Part shown: piece after piece, positions 21,893-29,881 of the stretch
How positions within the stretch are numbered: the first letter of the stretch is position 1
How the letters are laid out: each line of letters begins with the position of its first letter
Origin: CAZBZG01 sp964496245
GTDB taxonomy: Bacteria; Planctomycetota; SZUA-567
Assembly: GCA_964496245.1 (NCBI GenBank)
Contig: CAZBZG010000011.1
Location: 1-30,847 of the forward strand
DNA: 30,847 nt
Direction: 5' to 3'
Program-made: the position numbers and the translations under genes
The notes under the pieces: generated by a model
Told to the model about the DNA's origin: nothing
The model's database searches: none
What the model saw: only the letters and a program-made list of their open reading frames with translations

Positions 21893-24853
21893 ATGCGGTC
21901 CACGATCAAGATTTCATCCAATCTGGCGCTCGACAACATTCTGGACAACTACGCCCGGGTCATCAAGCTCCAGAACCAGATGGGCAAGGGGCGGCGCGTC
22001 ATCAATCCGTCCGACGACCCGCTGGCCACGAACGCGGGCATGCGCCTGGACACGCTCCTCTCGCGCATCGATCAGTACAACCGCAACACCCAGGTGGGCA
22101 ATTCGTTCCTCTCGCTCTCGGACGCGTCCCTGGGGAGCGTCAACGAACTGCTGAATACCGCCAAGAGCCTGACCATCGGGGCGGCCAGCGAAACCACCAC
22201 GCACGAGATGCGGCGCACCAATGCGGTCGAGATGAACAACCTGCTCAAGGAGCTCGTGTCCGTGGGCAACCGCAAGGACGGTACGCGCTTCATCTTCGGG
22301 GGCACCGAGACCCAGCAGAGCCCGTTCGAGATTGTGGCTTCGCGGTACGTGCACTACCGCGGCAACGAGAAGCAGATCGAGATCCAGGCGGACAACGCCA
22401 ACTACGTGCCCATGAACATCACGGGCGAGCAGGCCTTCGGCTCCATGGAGACCGTGCTCAAGACCCGGGACGTATCGCCCGACGTCAACATGGCCGTGGA
22501 CATGTCCACCCGGCTCGAGGACCTCAATCTGGGCGACGGCGTGGCCAGCGGATCCATCAACATCCAGTACTCGTCCCATCCCACCATGGGGCTCGAGGTC
22601 GACCTCTCCTCGGCCGACACCCTGGAGGACGTCAAGGATCTGATCGAGCGGCTGACCCTGGAAGGCAGCCAGGCGCTGGACCCCGCCGGCCCGCTCGGCA
22701 ACGACGTGCGGGACCGCTATGTCGCGGTGGAGATCAATCCGGACCACAACGGCATCCGGCTCTACGAGGTGGACGGAGGGACCGAGGGGGCCTCGGCTCC
22801 TGGCGCGACGGGCAACAGCTTCACGGTCCGCGAAGTCGGCGGCAACACGGTGGCCCAAGACCTCGGCGTCCTGGGCTCGAGCAGCACGCACCTCACGCTC
22901 GGCGAGACGCTCATCGGCGGCGACGTGGACCCCATCCTCACGGAGAACACGCTGCTCGCGGATCTCGAGGGGTTCGACGACGCGGTCTACACGATCAAGA
23001 ACGGCGCGCCGGACGGCGAGGTGAAGATTCAGGAGTTCAACGACGCCAACAATCTGCTCGACAACTGGTCGCTCTTCGGCTTGACCAAGGGCGTGAACAC
23101 GGGCGAGGACGGCGAGCTGTACACGCGGGTCAGCCATCCTGCGGCCGGCCAATGGCAGGTGGACATCTACCGGGTGCCGCTCGACCAGGCGCAGTCGAGC
23201 GATCTCATCGCGACCGGGTCGCGCACCAGTCCCGGCGGCAGCATCCTGCTCCAGCAGGCCAACGACTCCGGCGTCTCGGGCACGGTCTCGCTCAACTTCC
23301 CGATCGGCGATCCGGTCGGCACCGAGTACGACATCGACATGCTGAGCATCTACGATACCCCCTTCGAGGCGGTCATCAACGTGCCGGCCTTCAAGGAGTC
23401 GGGCGATACCAGCAACGTAGCCGACGGATGGCACGTGCGGGGGCTGGAGAAGGGGGTGAGCGTGGACGCGGACGACAAGTTCTACGTCGACGTGCAGGAT
23501 CTGGGCGGCGGCGTCATCAACGTCGGTCTGTTCAACGACGCGGCCATGGGGGCGGGCGACCTGATCGCGTCGGGCCAGCTGCGCGGCGGAGTCACCGAAG
23601 GCACGGTGCGGTTGGTGGGGAATGCGGCCAACGGCTTCGAAGAGATCGACGGCACCGTGCACATCGAGTGGCCGGGCGGAGGGCCTTATCAGTTCGATGT
23701 GGAGGCCACCTTTGCCACGGTCAAGGACTTCATCAACGAGGTCAAGCGGTCCAACACGTACACGAGCGCGCGCATCGCCGAGAACGGCAAGAGCCTGGAG
23801 ATCATCGGCCACCTGGCCGGCGCGTACCTGACGGTCGAGGAGGCGGGCACGTCGTTCGAACAGCTGGGCGACGAGAACGAGAGCCTGAGCCAACTCCATC
23901 TCAACGGGATCGCACGGAGAGAGAACACCGATGCTGCGGGGAACCTGTACGCCGAAGTCCTCGACCTCGGCGCCGCGGCCGCGCCCGATCGCTACCAGGT
24001 GAATCTTTACAGCGACCGCACGCGCCAGGCCCTCGTGGCCACCGGCACCCGCGCCACTGCGACGGGCCTGGTCACCCTGAGCGAAGCCAATGGATCGGGC
24101 CTGAACGGGTCGGTGCAGATCGACTACACGGTCGACGACAGCGACATCATCGTCTACCCCGGCGGCATGCGTGTGGCCGGCGACGAGGATACTCAGATTT
24201 CGCAGCTCAACATCCCGGGCATCATCCCCGGCGTGAACGCCGACTACGAGGGCAACCTCTACGCCACGATCATCGACGATACAGCGGGATCCGGCAACTA
24301 CGAGGTCCATCTCTACAAGAGCGCGTCGCGGACGGCGAGCAGCGAGGTCGCCGTGGGGTCGATCAACGCGGTGGCCGGGCTGGTGACGAACTGGACCGAG
24401 GTGAACAGTTCCGGGCTCGGGGCGGCCGGGTCGGGTACGTCTCTCTACCTCGACTACGTCCAGGACGACAGCGACATCGTGATCCGGCCGGGCAGCCTGC
24501 GCATGAACGGGCAGGAGCGCGAGCAGAACATCTTCGCCACGTTCAACGACGTGATCGACGGCATGCACGCCAATGATGCGGAGGCGCTCCACAACCTGCT
24601 GGGCGACTTCAAGACCGATCTCGACCGGGTCTTGCTCGCCCGCGCCGAGGTAGGCAGCCGGCAGGATCGGCTGGATCTCGTGGAGGAGCGGCACGAAGAC
24701 GAGAAGATCAACTTCGGCAAGGTGCGCGCCGACCGCATCGATCTCGACTTCGCCGAGGCGATCGTGCAGTTCCAGGCCCACCAGAACGTGTTCGAAGCGT
24801 CCCTGCGCACCACCGCCCAGATCATCCCGCTGAGCCTGGTGGACTTCATCTAG
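21893..24853 (+). CDS. flgL: Giant hook-filament junction protein FlgL
   Basis: The product has 986 residues, about three times the enteric FlgL (roughly 317). The conserved ends are FlgL: N-terminal D0/D1 helices with KLQNQMGKGRRVINPSDDP (25-43) and FGG (135-137), and C-terminal RVLLARAEVGSRQDRLDLVE (912-931) with FAEAIVQFQAHQNVFEASL (953-971). The middle contains two flagellin-IN-like segments (about 240-330 and 601-660) and four related beta modules of 85-100 residues (about 395-482, 514-605, 668-756, 770-868), each with G(V)N-x-(D)-x-x-G-x-LY followed by LxATG and SGLxGS. AGGGGA 5 nt before ATG 21893 sets the start. The modules should project from the filament base as extra domains. Confidence 0.9.
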   Translation: MRSTIKISSNLALDNILDNYARVIKLQNQMGKGRRVINPSDDPLATNAGMRLDTLLSRIDQYNRNTQVGNSFLSLSDASLGSVNELLNTAKSLTIGAASETTTHEMRRTNAVEMNNLLKELVSVGNRKDGTRFIFGGTETQQSPFEIVASRYVHYRGNEKQIEIQADNANYVPMNITGEQAFGSMETVLKTRDVSPDVNMAVDMSTRLEDLNLGDGVASGSINIQYSSHPTMGLEVDLSSADTLEDVKDLIERLTLEGSQALDPAGPLGNDVRDRYVAVEINPDHNGIRLYEVDGGTEGASAPGATGNSFTVREVGGNTVAQDLGVLGSSSTHLTLGETLIGGDVDPILTENTLLADLEGFDDAVYTIKNGAPDGEVKIQEFNDANNLLDNWSLFGLTKGVNTGEDGELYTRVSHPAAGQWQVDIYRVPLDQAQSSDLIATGSRTSPGGSILLQQANDSGVSGTVSLNFPIGDPVGTEYDIDMLSIYDTPFEAVINVPAFKESGDTSNVADGWHVRGLEKGVSVDADDKFYVDVQDLGGGVINVGLFNDAAMGAGDLIASGQLRGGVTEGTVRLVGNAANGFEEIDGTVHIEWPGGGPYQFDVEATFATVKDFINEVKRSNTYTSARIAENGKSLEIIGHLAGAYLTVEEAGTSFEQLGDENESLSQLHLNGIARRENTDAAGNLYAEVLDLGAAAAPDRYQVNLYSDRTRQALVATGTRATATGLVTLSEANGSGLNGSVQIDYTVDDSDIIVYPGGMRVAGDEDTQISQLNIPGIIPGVNADYEGNLYATIIDDTAGSGNYEVHLYKSASRTASSEVAVGSINAVAGLVTNWTEVNSSGLGAAGSGTSLYLDYVQDDSDIVIRPGSLRMNGQEREQNIFATFNDVIDGMHANDAEALHNLLGDFKTDLDRVLLARAEVGSRQDRLDLVEERHEDEKINFGKVRADRIDLDFAEAIVQFQAHQNVFEASLRTTAQIIPLSLVDFI
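23075..24496 (+). repeat. Four internal protein-coding repeats in flgL
   Basis: Modules lie at about 23075-23338, 23432-23707, 23894-24160 and 24200-24496. Modules 3 and 4 are closest: both end in DDSDI followed by a PGxxR pattern, and share the identical 15-mer GACGACAGCGACATC at 24134-24148 and 24464-24478, exactly 330 nt apart and in frame. Confidence 0.7.
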
Positions 24854-24872
24854 CGCGCAGCGTCGCCGCACT

Positions 24873-24948
24873 GGGCTGCCATGTCCACCTCGTGGTGGAC
24901 ATGCCGTGCCGCGCTTCGCATGCCCATCCAAGGATGGGCATGGCACCC
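24873..24948. repeat. Twin-hairpin palindromic element B
   Basis: Two perfect hairpins follow the flgL stop: ATGTCCACC-TCGT-GGTGGACAT (24881-24902) and ATGCCCATCC-AA-GGATGGGCAT (24920-24941). They are enclosed by an outer inverted repeat, GGGCTGCCATG (24873-24883) against CATGGCACCC (24939-24948), with one extra base on the left. There is no U-tract. The plan is the same as element A, with different sequence. Confidence 0.7.
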
Positions 24949-24984
24949 GAACGAACGGCCTTCCGCTCTCGCCCTGTTTCCCGT

Positions 24985-25013
24985 TTTCTTCCTCCGCCTG
25001 TTTCTGGTATACT
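24985..25013 (+). promoter_or_regulatory. Extended -10 promoter upstream of the YihY gene
   Basis: TATACT at 25008-25013 is preceded by TG one base upstream (25005-25006), an extended -10. The -35 seventeen bases upstream (TTTCTT, 24985-24990) is poor. Initiation near 25020 would give a leader of about 250 nt that contains palindromic element C. Confidence 0.5.
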
Positions 25014-25111
25014 CTCCGCGCAGTGATCACAGAAGAGAGGGGCATGGTTCAGGAACGAGCCTGGTTCAGAAACGCGCGGATCTGGGTGACACACGGAACA
25101 CGAAGCAGGTT

Positions 25112-25210
25112 GTAGCCCAGGCACTCCTGCTTGCCGAGCCGTAGCCTTGGCGAAGGCTGGCCTGGGGCGGATTCCCGGAGGCGCTCTGCAGGCAGGAGTG
25201 CCTGTGCTAC
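25112..25210. repeat. 99-bp palindromic element C
   Basis: A 19-bp outer inverted repeat (25112-25130 against 25192-25210; 18 of 19 match, arm GTAGCCCAGGCACTCCTGC) encloses an inner hairpin AGCCTT-GGCG-AAGGCT (25143-25158). It lies in the predicted leader of the YihY gene. It looks like a miniature palindromic repeat; no transposase is nearby. Confidence 0.7.
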
Positions 25211-25267
25211 ATACCGCTCTCGCCGCGTGTTACCCGCAACGGAACCAGGCCGAGAAAGGGACGGCCC

Positions 25268-26824
25268 GTGGCCTTCTGGAATGAGGTCAAGGACATCTTT
25301 TCGGGCGAGGTGAGCTTCACCGAGCTCACCGACTCGCATCGCGCGGGCGTGCGCGTGCGATCGTTCCTCCTGCTCGTGCGCGAGACCCTGCGCTCGATCC
25401 GCCGGGACAACGCCCTCACGCTCGCCTCGAGCCTGGCCTTCCAGACCCTGCTCGCGCTCATTCCGGTCATGGCCATCAGTCTCGCCTTTCTCGCCATCTT
25501 CGGCTCCTACACGCCCGAGGGCGCTGCCGGAGCGGAAGAAGTCCCCTATACCGAGAGCTTCATCGAGGGCATCAAAGCCTGGATCCCCAACTTCCCGGGC
25601 ATGAATGGGCTCATCGAATCCATCCGGGACTTTGCGGACAACGCCCGGCTGGTGGCGAGCTTCGCGTTCATTCTGCTCTTTGGCACCGCCTTCAGTCTGC
25701 TCAATTCGATCGAGGGCGCGTTCAATGCCATCTGGCAGGTGCGCGAGCGGCGGAGTCTGCTTGCCAAGGGCAGCGCCTTTCTCGCCACCCTCGTCATCGT
25801 GCCGCTCCTGATGAGCCTGACGGTCTACCTCACGACCCGGGTCGCGCGCGTGGCCGAAGACATCGAGGAGCGGCTGCCGTTCGGTGTGCAGGAGAGCGGA
25901 GAACGCCCGACGACCCCATCGGAACCTGCGCGGCAGACGGATGCCCCCTCCCGTGATGTGGAGAGGATACCCGGGGAGGAAGGGACGGCCGGAACGACGG
26001 TCGTGTCGCCGCGAGCCGCAGGGGAAGGGGGGTCGCTGATCAAGCGCATCTTCCTGGGACTCACGTCGCTCTTCACCACCTCTCTGGCCCTGGCCGCGCT
26101 CTACTACCTCATGCCGTACACCGTGGTGCGCGTGCGCGCCGCCCTGACCGGCGGTGTGGCCGCGGGCGTGTTCTTCGAAGCGGCCATCTTCCTCTTCCGC
26201 TTCTACGCGGCCCGATTCGCGGTCAACTACACGCAGATCTACGGGCCGCTGCTGGCCGTGCCCCTCTTCCTCCTGTGGATCTGGCTGGTCTGGCTGATCG
26301 TGCTCTTTGGCGCGGAGATCGCGTTCACGGTTCAAAATTTCCGGGACCTGGCCGTGCGCGCCGAACTCGAGAAGCGCGGCATCTCGAGTCGCATCTACCT
26401 GGCCGTGCGCACCGTGCTCGCGGCGAGCGTCGCCTTCCACCGCGGCGCCAGCCCGGCCGGGCTGGTCGATTGCGTGGCCGAAGAGCTCGAGGTGCCCCCC
26501 TACATGATCCGCGCGATCATTACCGTGCTCGTGCGGGAGAACGTGCTCCGCCGCGTGGAGCCTGCGGGCGAGGACGCCTACCTGCCGGCCAAGGATATCA
26601 CCGCGCTCACCGTGGGCGACGTGGTGCGGGCCGTGTCCTCGGACTCTTTGGACGTGCCGGACGCGCCCGACGATCTCCTGCGCCAGCGGCTGGCTGAGAT
26701 GTTCGACCGGGTCGGCCGCAGCATGGAGGGCATCCTCGACACCTGCGCGCTCAGCGACCTCGTGGCGATCGAGGAGCAGAGCCGCCTGGATGCCGAGACC
26801 CGGAAGGTCCAGACGTACAACTGA
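25268..26824 (+). CDS. YihY/BrkB-family inner-membrane protein with C-terminal winged helix
   Basis: The product has 518 residues and starts at GTG 25268, with AAAGGGA about 7 nt upstream. YihY family marks are DNALTLASSLAFQTLLALIP (47-66), LLFGTAFSLLNSIEGAFNAIW (136-156), YYLMPYTVVRVRAALTGG (279-296) and YGPLLAVPLFLLWIWLVWLI (325-344); about six membrane helices. A hydrophilic Pro/Glu/Thr-rich insert (about 196-258) sits between helices. The C-terminal 130 residues resemble a winged helix (LVDCVAEELEVPPYMIRAII, then VLRRVEPAGEDAYLPAKDI). The family was once called RNase BN, wrongly; true function is not settled. Its 3' end overlaps the convergent glycosyltransferase gene by 74 bp. Confidence 0.85.
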   Translation: MAFWNEVKDIFSGEVSFTELTDSHRAGVRVRSFLLLVRETLRSIRRDNALTLASSLAFQTLLALIPVMAISLAFLAIFGSYTPEGAAGAEEVPYTESFIEGIKAWIPNFPGMNGLIESIRDFADNARLVASFAFILLFGTAFSLLNSIEGAFNAIWQVRERRSLLAKGSAFLATLVIVPLLMSLTVYLTTRVARVAEDIEERLPFGVQESGERPTTPSEPARQTDAPSRDVERIPGEEGTAGTTVVSPRAAGEGGSLIKRIFLGLTSLFTTSLALAALYYLMPYTVVRVRAALTGGVAAGVFFEAAIFLFRFYAARFAVNYTQIYGPLLAVPLFLLWIWLVWLIVLFGAEIAFTVQNFRDLAVRAELEKRGISSRIYLAVRTVLAASVAFHRGASPAGLVDCVAEELEVPPYMIRAIITVLVRENVLRRVEPAGEDAYLPAKDITALTVGDVVRAVSSDSLDVPDAPDDLLRQRLAEMFDRVGRSMEGILDTCALSDLVAIEEQSRLDAETRKVQTYN

Positions 26825-28334
26825 CCACGTACGGACCGAAGGGCGCCTGCGTCCAGCCGGGCGGGGGGGCGGGCGGCGTACGGGTCAGGCGGTTCGTGAC
26901 CACGATCCGCGCGGCCGCGGGCCCGCGCGCGGCAGCATCGGGCTTCTCGAGCTCCCGCCAGATCAGGTATTGCAGTCCCTCCCCGCTGTCCCGCAATCCC
27001 TGCAGCACGACATCGGTCTCCCCGTCGAGCCGTGCGGCAATGTACTGCGCCGCGGCCTGCTGAAAGCGAAAGGCTTCGCCGTAGTCGCCGGTCGTGCCGC
27101 CTGCGGTCGCGAGATGCGCGGTGAAGCCGGTCCACCAGAGCGTGCCCCCGGCCAGCAAGGCGCAGGTGACGAGGGCAACGCCGACGCGGGCGATCCGGCG
27201 TACGGCCTGCCGGGACGCCAGCGCCTCGTCCACGCGCTGGGCCGCCAGCCCGGCGGCCAGAAACAGGGCGGGCAAGGAGATGATGAAGTAGTGGTTGTGG
27301 ACCTGGATCTGCCCGATGGCGTAGACACACACGGGCGCGAGCAGAAAGAGCAGCGTCAGAACCGCGAGCGGCTGTGCGCGGAGTCCCTGCCGGAGGGTGG
27401 GTGCGCGCCGGCATTGGATGCCCACGCACACAAGGAGCACGAGCGCGCTCGCCGCTGCCACGCCTCCGCCCAGCCACGAGAGCGCGACAGCGCTCGCGTG
27501 CAGCGTGGGATGCGCGGTCGCAAAGGCCGGACCAGCCCATTCCTGGATCCGGCCGCCGAAGAAGATCGAGCCGGTCGCGATCAGGCTCTGGCCGAAGCTG
27601 CGAGCGACCGAGCCGCCCGCCCCCACGGCGTCCGCGGCCCCGGTCAAGTCGCCGGCGCCCGCCCCCAGGAGATGGATGAGATACGGCAGAAGCACCAGCG
27701 CGCCGCAGACCGCGCCCGCGGCCAGCCAGGCCTTGCGCACGCGGCGTCCTTCCATGCACAGGAGCGCGAAGGCGAGTGCGGCCACGCACACGGGCACGCC
27801 CGAAAAGTGGAGGCCGAAGTGGATTGCGAGCAGCGCGGGCAGGGCGGCGATCCAGCGGGTGTCGGGCCGGCGGGCCATGCGGAGGAGGCAGAGCATGAGG
27901 AGCAGCACCAGGAGGTGCGAGAGGTCGACCGACCAGATCTTGCGCGAATACGCCACGAACCACGGTGCGGCCGCGGCGCAGCCGAGGGTCACAAGAGCGG
28001 CGAGGCCGGAGACGTGTTTTGCCGTCAGCCAGGCGAGGCCGAGCAGGGCCAGCACGCCCCCCAGGGCCATGAGCGCGGCCGCTCCTACGGGCGCGTCGAA
28101 GACTGCGTGCCAGGGCGCGAGCAGGTAGAGGAAGACGGGCGGGTTGGGGATGCCGATGCTGGCGGTGAGGCCGGTGCGGGGGAGGGTGCCGTCTTTGACA
28201 GCGCGTTCGGCCAGGCGGAGGGCCTGGACCTCGTCGCGCTTGAACTCCATGAGGTCGAGGTCGGCGAATCGGAGCCAGCCGCCCAGGAGGAGCAGCGCGC
28301 CGATTGCCCCAAGACGCCACGCGGGCCGTGCCAT
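26751..28334 (-). CDS. GT39/ArnT-like polytopic glycosyltransferase
   Basis: The product has 527 residues with some ten hydrophobic segments. The first periplasmic loop carries the acidic pair typical of the PMT/ArnT fold (FKRDEVQALRLAERAV, about 31-46). It is followed by PNPPVFLYLLAPWHAVF, and a later IQVHNHYFIISLPALFLAAG segment. Such enzymes use polyprenyl-phosphate sugars and act on the periplasmic side, on protein, lipid or cell-wall acceptors. The start at ATG 28334 has AAGGG about 6 nt upstream and lies 13 nt after the ribokinase relic. The C-terminus reads through the last 74 bp of the YihY gene on the other strand, ending in a Ser/Gly/Arg-rich tail that may be dispensable. Confidence 0.82.
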   Translation of the reverse strand: MARPAWRLGAIGALLLLGGWLRFADLDLMEFKRDEVQALRLAERAVKDGTLPRTGLTASIGIPNPPVFLYLLAPWHAVFDAPVGAAALMALGGVLALLGLAWLTAKHVSGLAALVTLGCAAAAPWFVAYSRKIWSVDLSHLLVLLLMLCLLRMARRPDTRWIAALPALLAIHFGLHFSGVPVCVAALAFALLCMEGRRVRKAWLAAGAVCGALVLLPYLIHLLGAGAGDLTGAADAVGAGGSVARSFGQSLIATGSIFFGGRIQEWAGPAFATAHPTLHASAVALSWLGGGVAAASALVLLVCVGIQCRRAPTLRQGLRAQPLAVLTLLFLLAPVCVYAIGQIQVHNHYFIISLPALFLAAGLAAQRVDEALASRQAVRRIARVGVALVTCALLAGGTLWWTGFTAHLATAGGTTGDYGEAFRFQQAAAQYIAARLDGETDVVLQGLRDSGEGLQYLIWRELEKPDAAARGPAAARIVVTNRLTRTPPAPPPGWTQAPFGPYVVSCTSGPSGSRHPGGSAPRSPRGR

Positions 28335-28347
28335 CCCATCCCTTCTC

Positions 28348-28593
28348 TCATGCCGGATGCGTCGCCGGTCCCTCTGTCCGGTTTGGAGCAGCCAAAAACG
28401 CGTCCACGGCTTCCCGCCGGGGCAGGGAGGGTTGCGCGCCGAGGCGGGCGGCCGCCACCGCTGCGTTCGCGCCCTTGCCGCCGTTGGCCAGCCGGACGTC
28501 GTCGATGAGCAGGGTCTCGCCGGGACGCGGCAGGCGCGTGACCGGCGTGATCACGTCCATGTTCGCGCTGCCGACGACGAGAAGGTTCGGCAT
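28348..28593 (-). pseudogene. rbsK: Ribokinase (PfkB) relic with the middle deleted
   Basis: Only 81 residues remain. Residues 3-52 are the ribokinase N-terminus: VVGSANMDVI, LPRPGETL and NGGKGANAAVAAARLGA (37-53). Then, without a break, residues 52-68 (GAQPSLPRREAVDAFL) match the extreme C-terminus of ribokinases (GAQPS.P.REE.DAFL). About 230-250 residues, including the ATP-binding and catalytic GAGD region, are missing. The reading frame is intact with its own start (GAGGG upstream). Both halves share the RLGA/GA motif at the joint, which suggests deletion by short-homology recombination. It cannot be an active kinase. Confidence 0.8.
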
Positions 28594-28645
28594 GGGGTGC
28601 CCTCGCATTCACAAAGGCGATCAGACGCGGCAATGTGGCGCGTGC

Positions 28646-28733
28646 GATCGAAATCGAAATCGAAATCGAAATCGGGATCGAAGTCGGCATGCATTCGATC
28701 AGATCCTCCGGTTTCGATTCCGATCCCGATTTC
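28646..28733. repeat. AAATCG hexamer tract with inverted counterpart
   Basis: Four perfect AAATCG units (28651-28674) followed by variants GGATCG and AAGTCG are mirrored by a degenerate inverted set (about 28712-28740). The best arms, GAAATCGGGATCG (28668-28680) and CGATCCCGATTTC (28721-28733), are a perfect 13-bp inverted repeat with a 40-nt loop. It is AT-richer than its surroundings and sits in the 190-bp gap between the L,D-transpeptidase-like gene and the ribokinase relic. Confidence 0.7.
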
Positions 28734-28783
28734 GATTCCGACAACGATGCCGACGGGAGAACGCGAACGTGCTGGCGCAAGCC

Positions 28784-29863
28784 CTACGGCACCAGGGTCA
28801 CGGGCGTGCCCAGGCGCGTGGCCCGCCAGAGTTCCTCGATTTCCCCGGGTCGCAGGAGAAAGCGCTTCTCCGTGGTGCGCGCGGACTCGGGGGCGCCGGC
28901 GATGCAGATGCCCCCGCCCAGGGGTGTATCCTGAGGGGGATGCTTGTGCGCGCGCGCGGCGGCTGCGATCCGGTCGAAGGTCTCCTGGTCGATGCGGCCG
29001 GCTCCCTTGGCCTGTTTCGCGTCCTGCAGGGCCGGGTAGTTGAGGTAGAGGCGGAACCCGTCGGCTGTCTTCTCGCGGCGCGTGATCCGGTACTGGCCGA
29101 TGGGCGCGCGCTTGTCGCCTGCTTCGTGTTTGGGCGCTGAGGCGTCTTCGGGCGCGCCGATGCGGCGGTAGATGCGCACGCGGTCGGCGTGCGAGCGCAG
29201 GAGGATCACGCGCCCCTTGATATAGATCACGATGTTGGCGCGCGGGACGGGTCCGGTGATCTCGTACTGCGACCAGTCGATGCTTTCGGGTTCGGTTGCC
29301 TCGGCCTCTCGGTCCGCGGGCGTGTCGGACGCTTGCGTGTCCTCGTGCGCGCGGCTGTCATCGCCTCGGGTCTGCACATCAGGCCTGTCTGGCGCATCGG
29401 TTGCGGGCTCGCCTTCCTGCGGACGATCGGGCTGCGTCTCGACCGGCTGTAGTGCCGGGTCCCGGGCGGGCGTGTCGGTCGTGCGGGACGGGTCATGCGG
29501 TGACAAGGGGCGGTCGGCGGGGCGCGCGATGCTGTCCGGCGTCCTCCCGGCAGCGGCCGGGTCGGACGGGTCGGACGAGTCGGACGGGTGGGCGGCGAGG
29601 TCGGTCGCCCCCCCCTCGGGCGTATGCGAGGGCGGGGCGTCCCGCCCGCCCGCGGCGTCGCCCGGCCGTTCGGGCAGGCCCAGGCGCTGGGCCGTGGGAA
29701 TGCCGGAGGGCATGCGCCGGTCCGGGTCCTCGCCCCCGTGGCGGAGGGCCAGCACGAGGAGCGCGACCACGATCGCCAGCAGGAAGGCGGTGCGGAGCCC
29801 CAGGATGACGGGAATGCGCAGGTCTGTCCCGTTCTTCGCCGCAGCGTTCGGGTCGGTCTCCAT
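28784..29863 (-). CDS. Membrane-anchored YkuD-like (L,D-transpeptidase) protein lacking catalytic residues
   Basis: The product has 359 residues: a cytoplasmic tip, one membrane helix (about 17-41), a disordered Pro/Asp/Ser/Thr-rich linker (45-190), and a YkuD-like domain (about 205-359). The domain has the family's features: IYIKGRVILL, APIGQYRI, LYLNYP (272-277), GRID, PPQDTPLGG (309-317) and EIEELW at the end. However, the catalytic IHG is IAG (Ala322) and the SxGC motif is replaced at the aligned position by EKRF (Lys333, Arg334). It should not be able to form the acyl-enzyme. A peptidoglycan-binding or structural role is possible. The start has GGAG about 10 nt upstream; the GT2 gene ends 18 nt before it. 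Confidence 0.8.
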   Translation of the reverse strand: METDPNAAAKNGTDLRIPVILGLRTAFLLAIVVALLVLALRHGGEDPDRRMPSGIPTAQRLGLPERPGDAAGGRDAPPSHTPEGGATDLAAHPSDSSDPSDPAAAGRTPDSIARPADRPLSPHDPSRTTDTPARDPALQPVETQPDRPQEGEPATDAPDRPDVQTRGDDSRAHEDTQASDTPADREAEATEPESIDWSQYEITGPVPRANIVIYIKGRVILLRSHADRVRIYRRIGAPEDASAPKHEAGDKRAPIGQYRITRREKTADGFRLYLNYPALQDAKQAKGAGRIDQETFDRIAAAARAHKHPPQDTPLGGGICIAGAPESARTTEKRFLLRPGEIEELWRATRLGTPVTLVP

Positions 29864-29881
29864 TGGAAGCTTCTCCCGCGG

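Larger units (their letters stand above)
24854..25267. other. Gene-free 414-bp interval between flgL and the YihY gene
   Basis: The interval holds palindromic elements B and C, an extended -10 promoter at 24985-25013 between them, and a ribosome site before the GTG at 25268. I see no gene on either strand; open frames through it are antisense extensions without family character. Confidence 0.6.

Noticed and set aside
21893..24853. Gene as flagellin (FliC) rather than FlgL
   Set aside because: The N-terminal GKGRRVINPSDDP motif, the C-terminal pattern and the position right after flgK fit FlgL.
21914..25045. Minus-strand open frame of 1043 codons opposite flgL
   Set aside because: Exact antisense of the FlgL repeats; no ribosome site or family match.
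24873..25210. Palindromes after flgL as rho-independent terminators
   Set aside because: Stems are strong but no U-tract follows any of them; mobile or structural repeats fit better.
25268..26824. YihY protein as RNase BN
   Set aside because: The old RNase BN label for this family was an error; it is a polytopic membrane protein without nuclease motifs.
26578..28320. Second long minus-strand frame over the GT39-like gene
   Set aside because: Arg/Pro/His-rich out-of-frame copy; the 26751-28334 frame has membrane helices and the acidic motif.
28651..28740. CRISPR-like array
   Set aside because: The units are a 6-bp microsatellite without spacers, and no cas gene is present.
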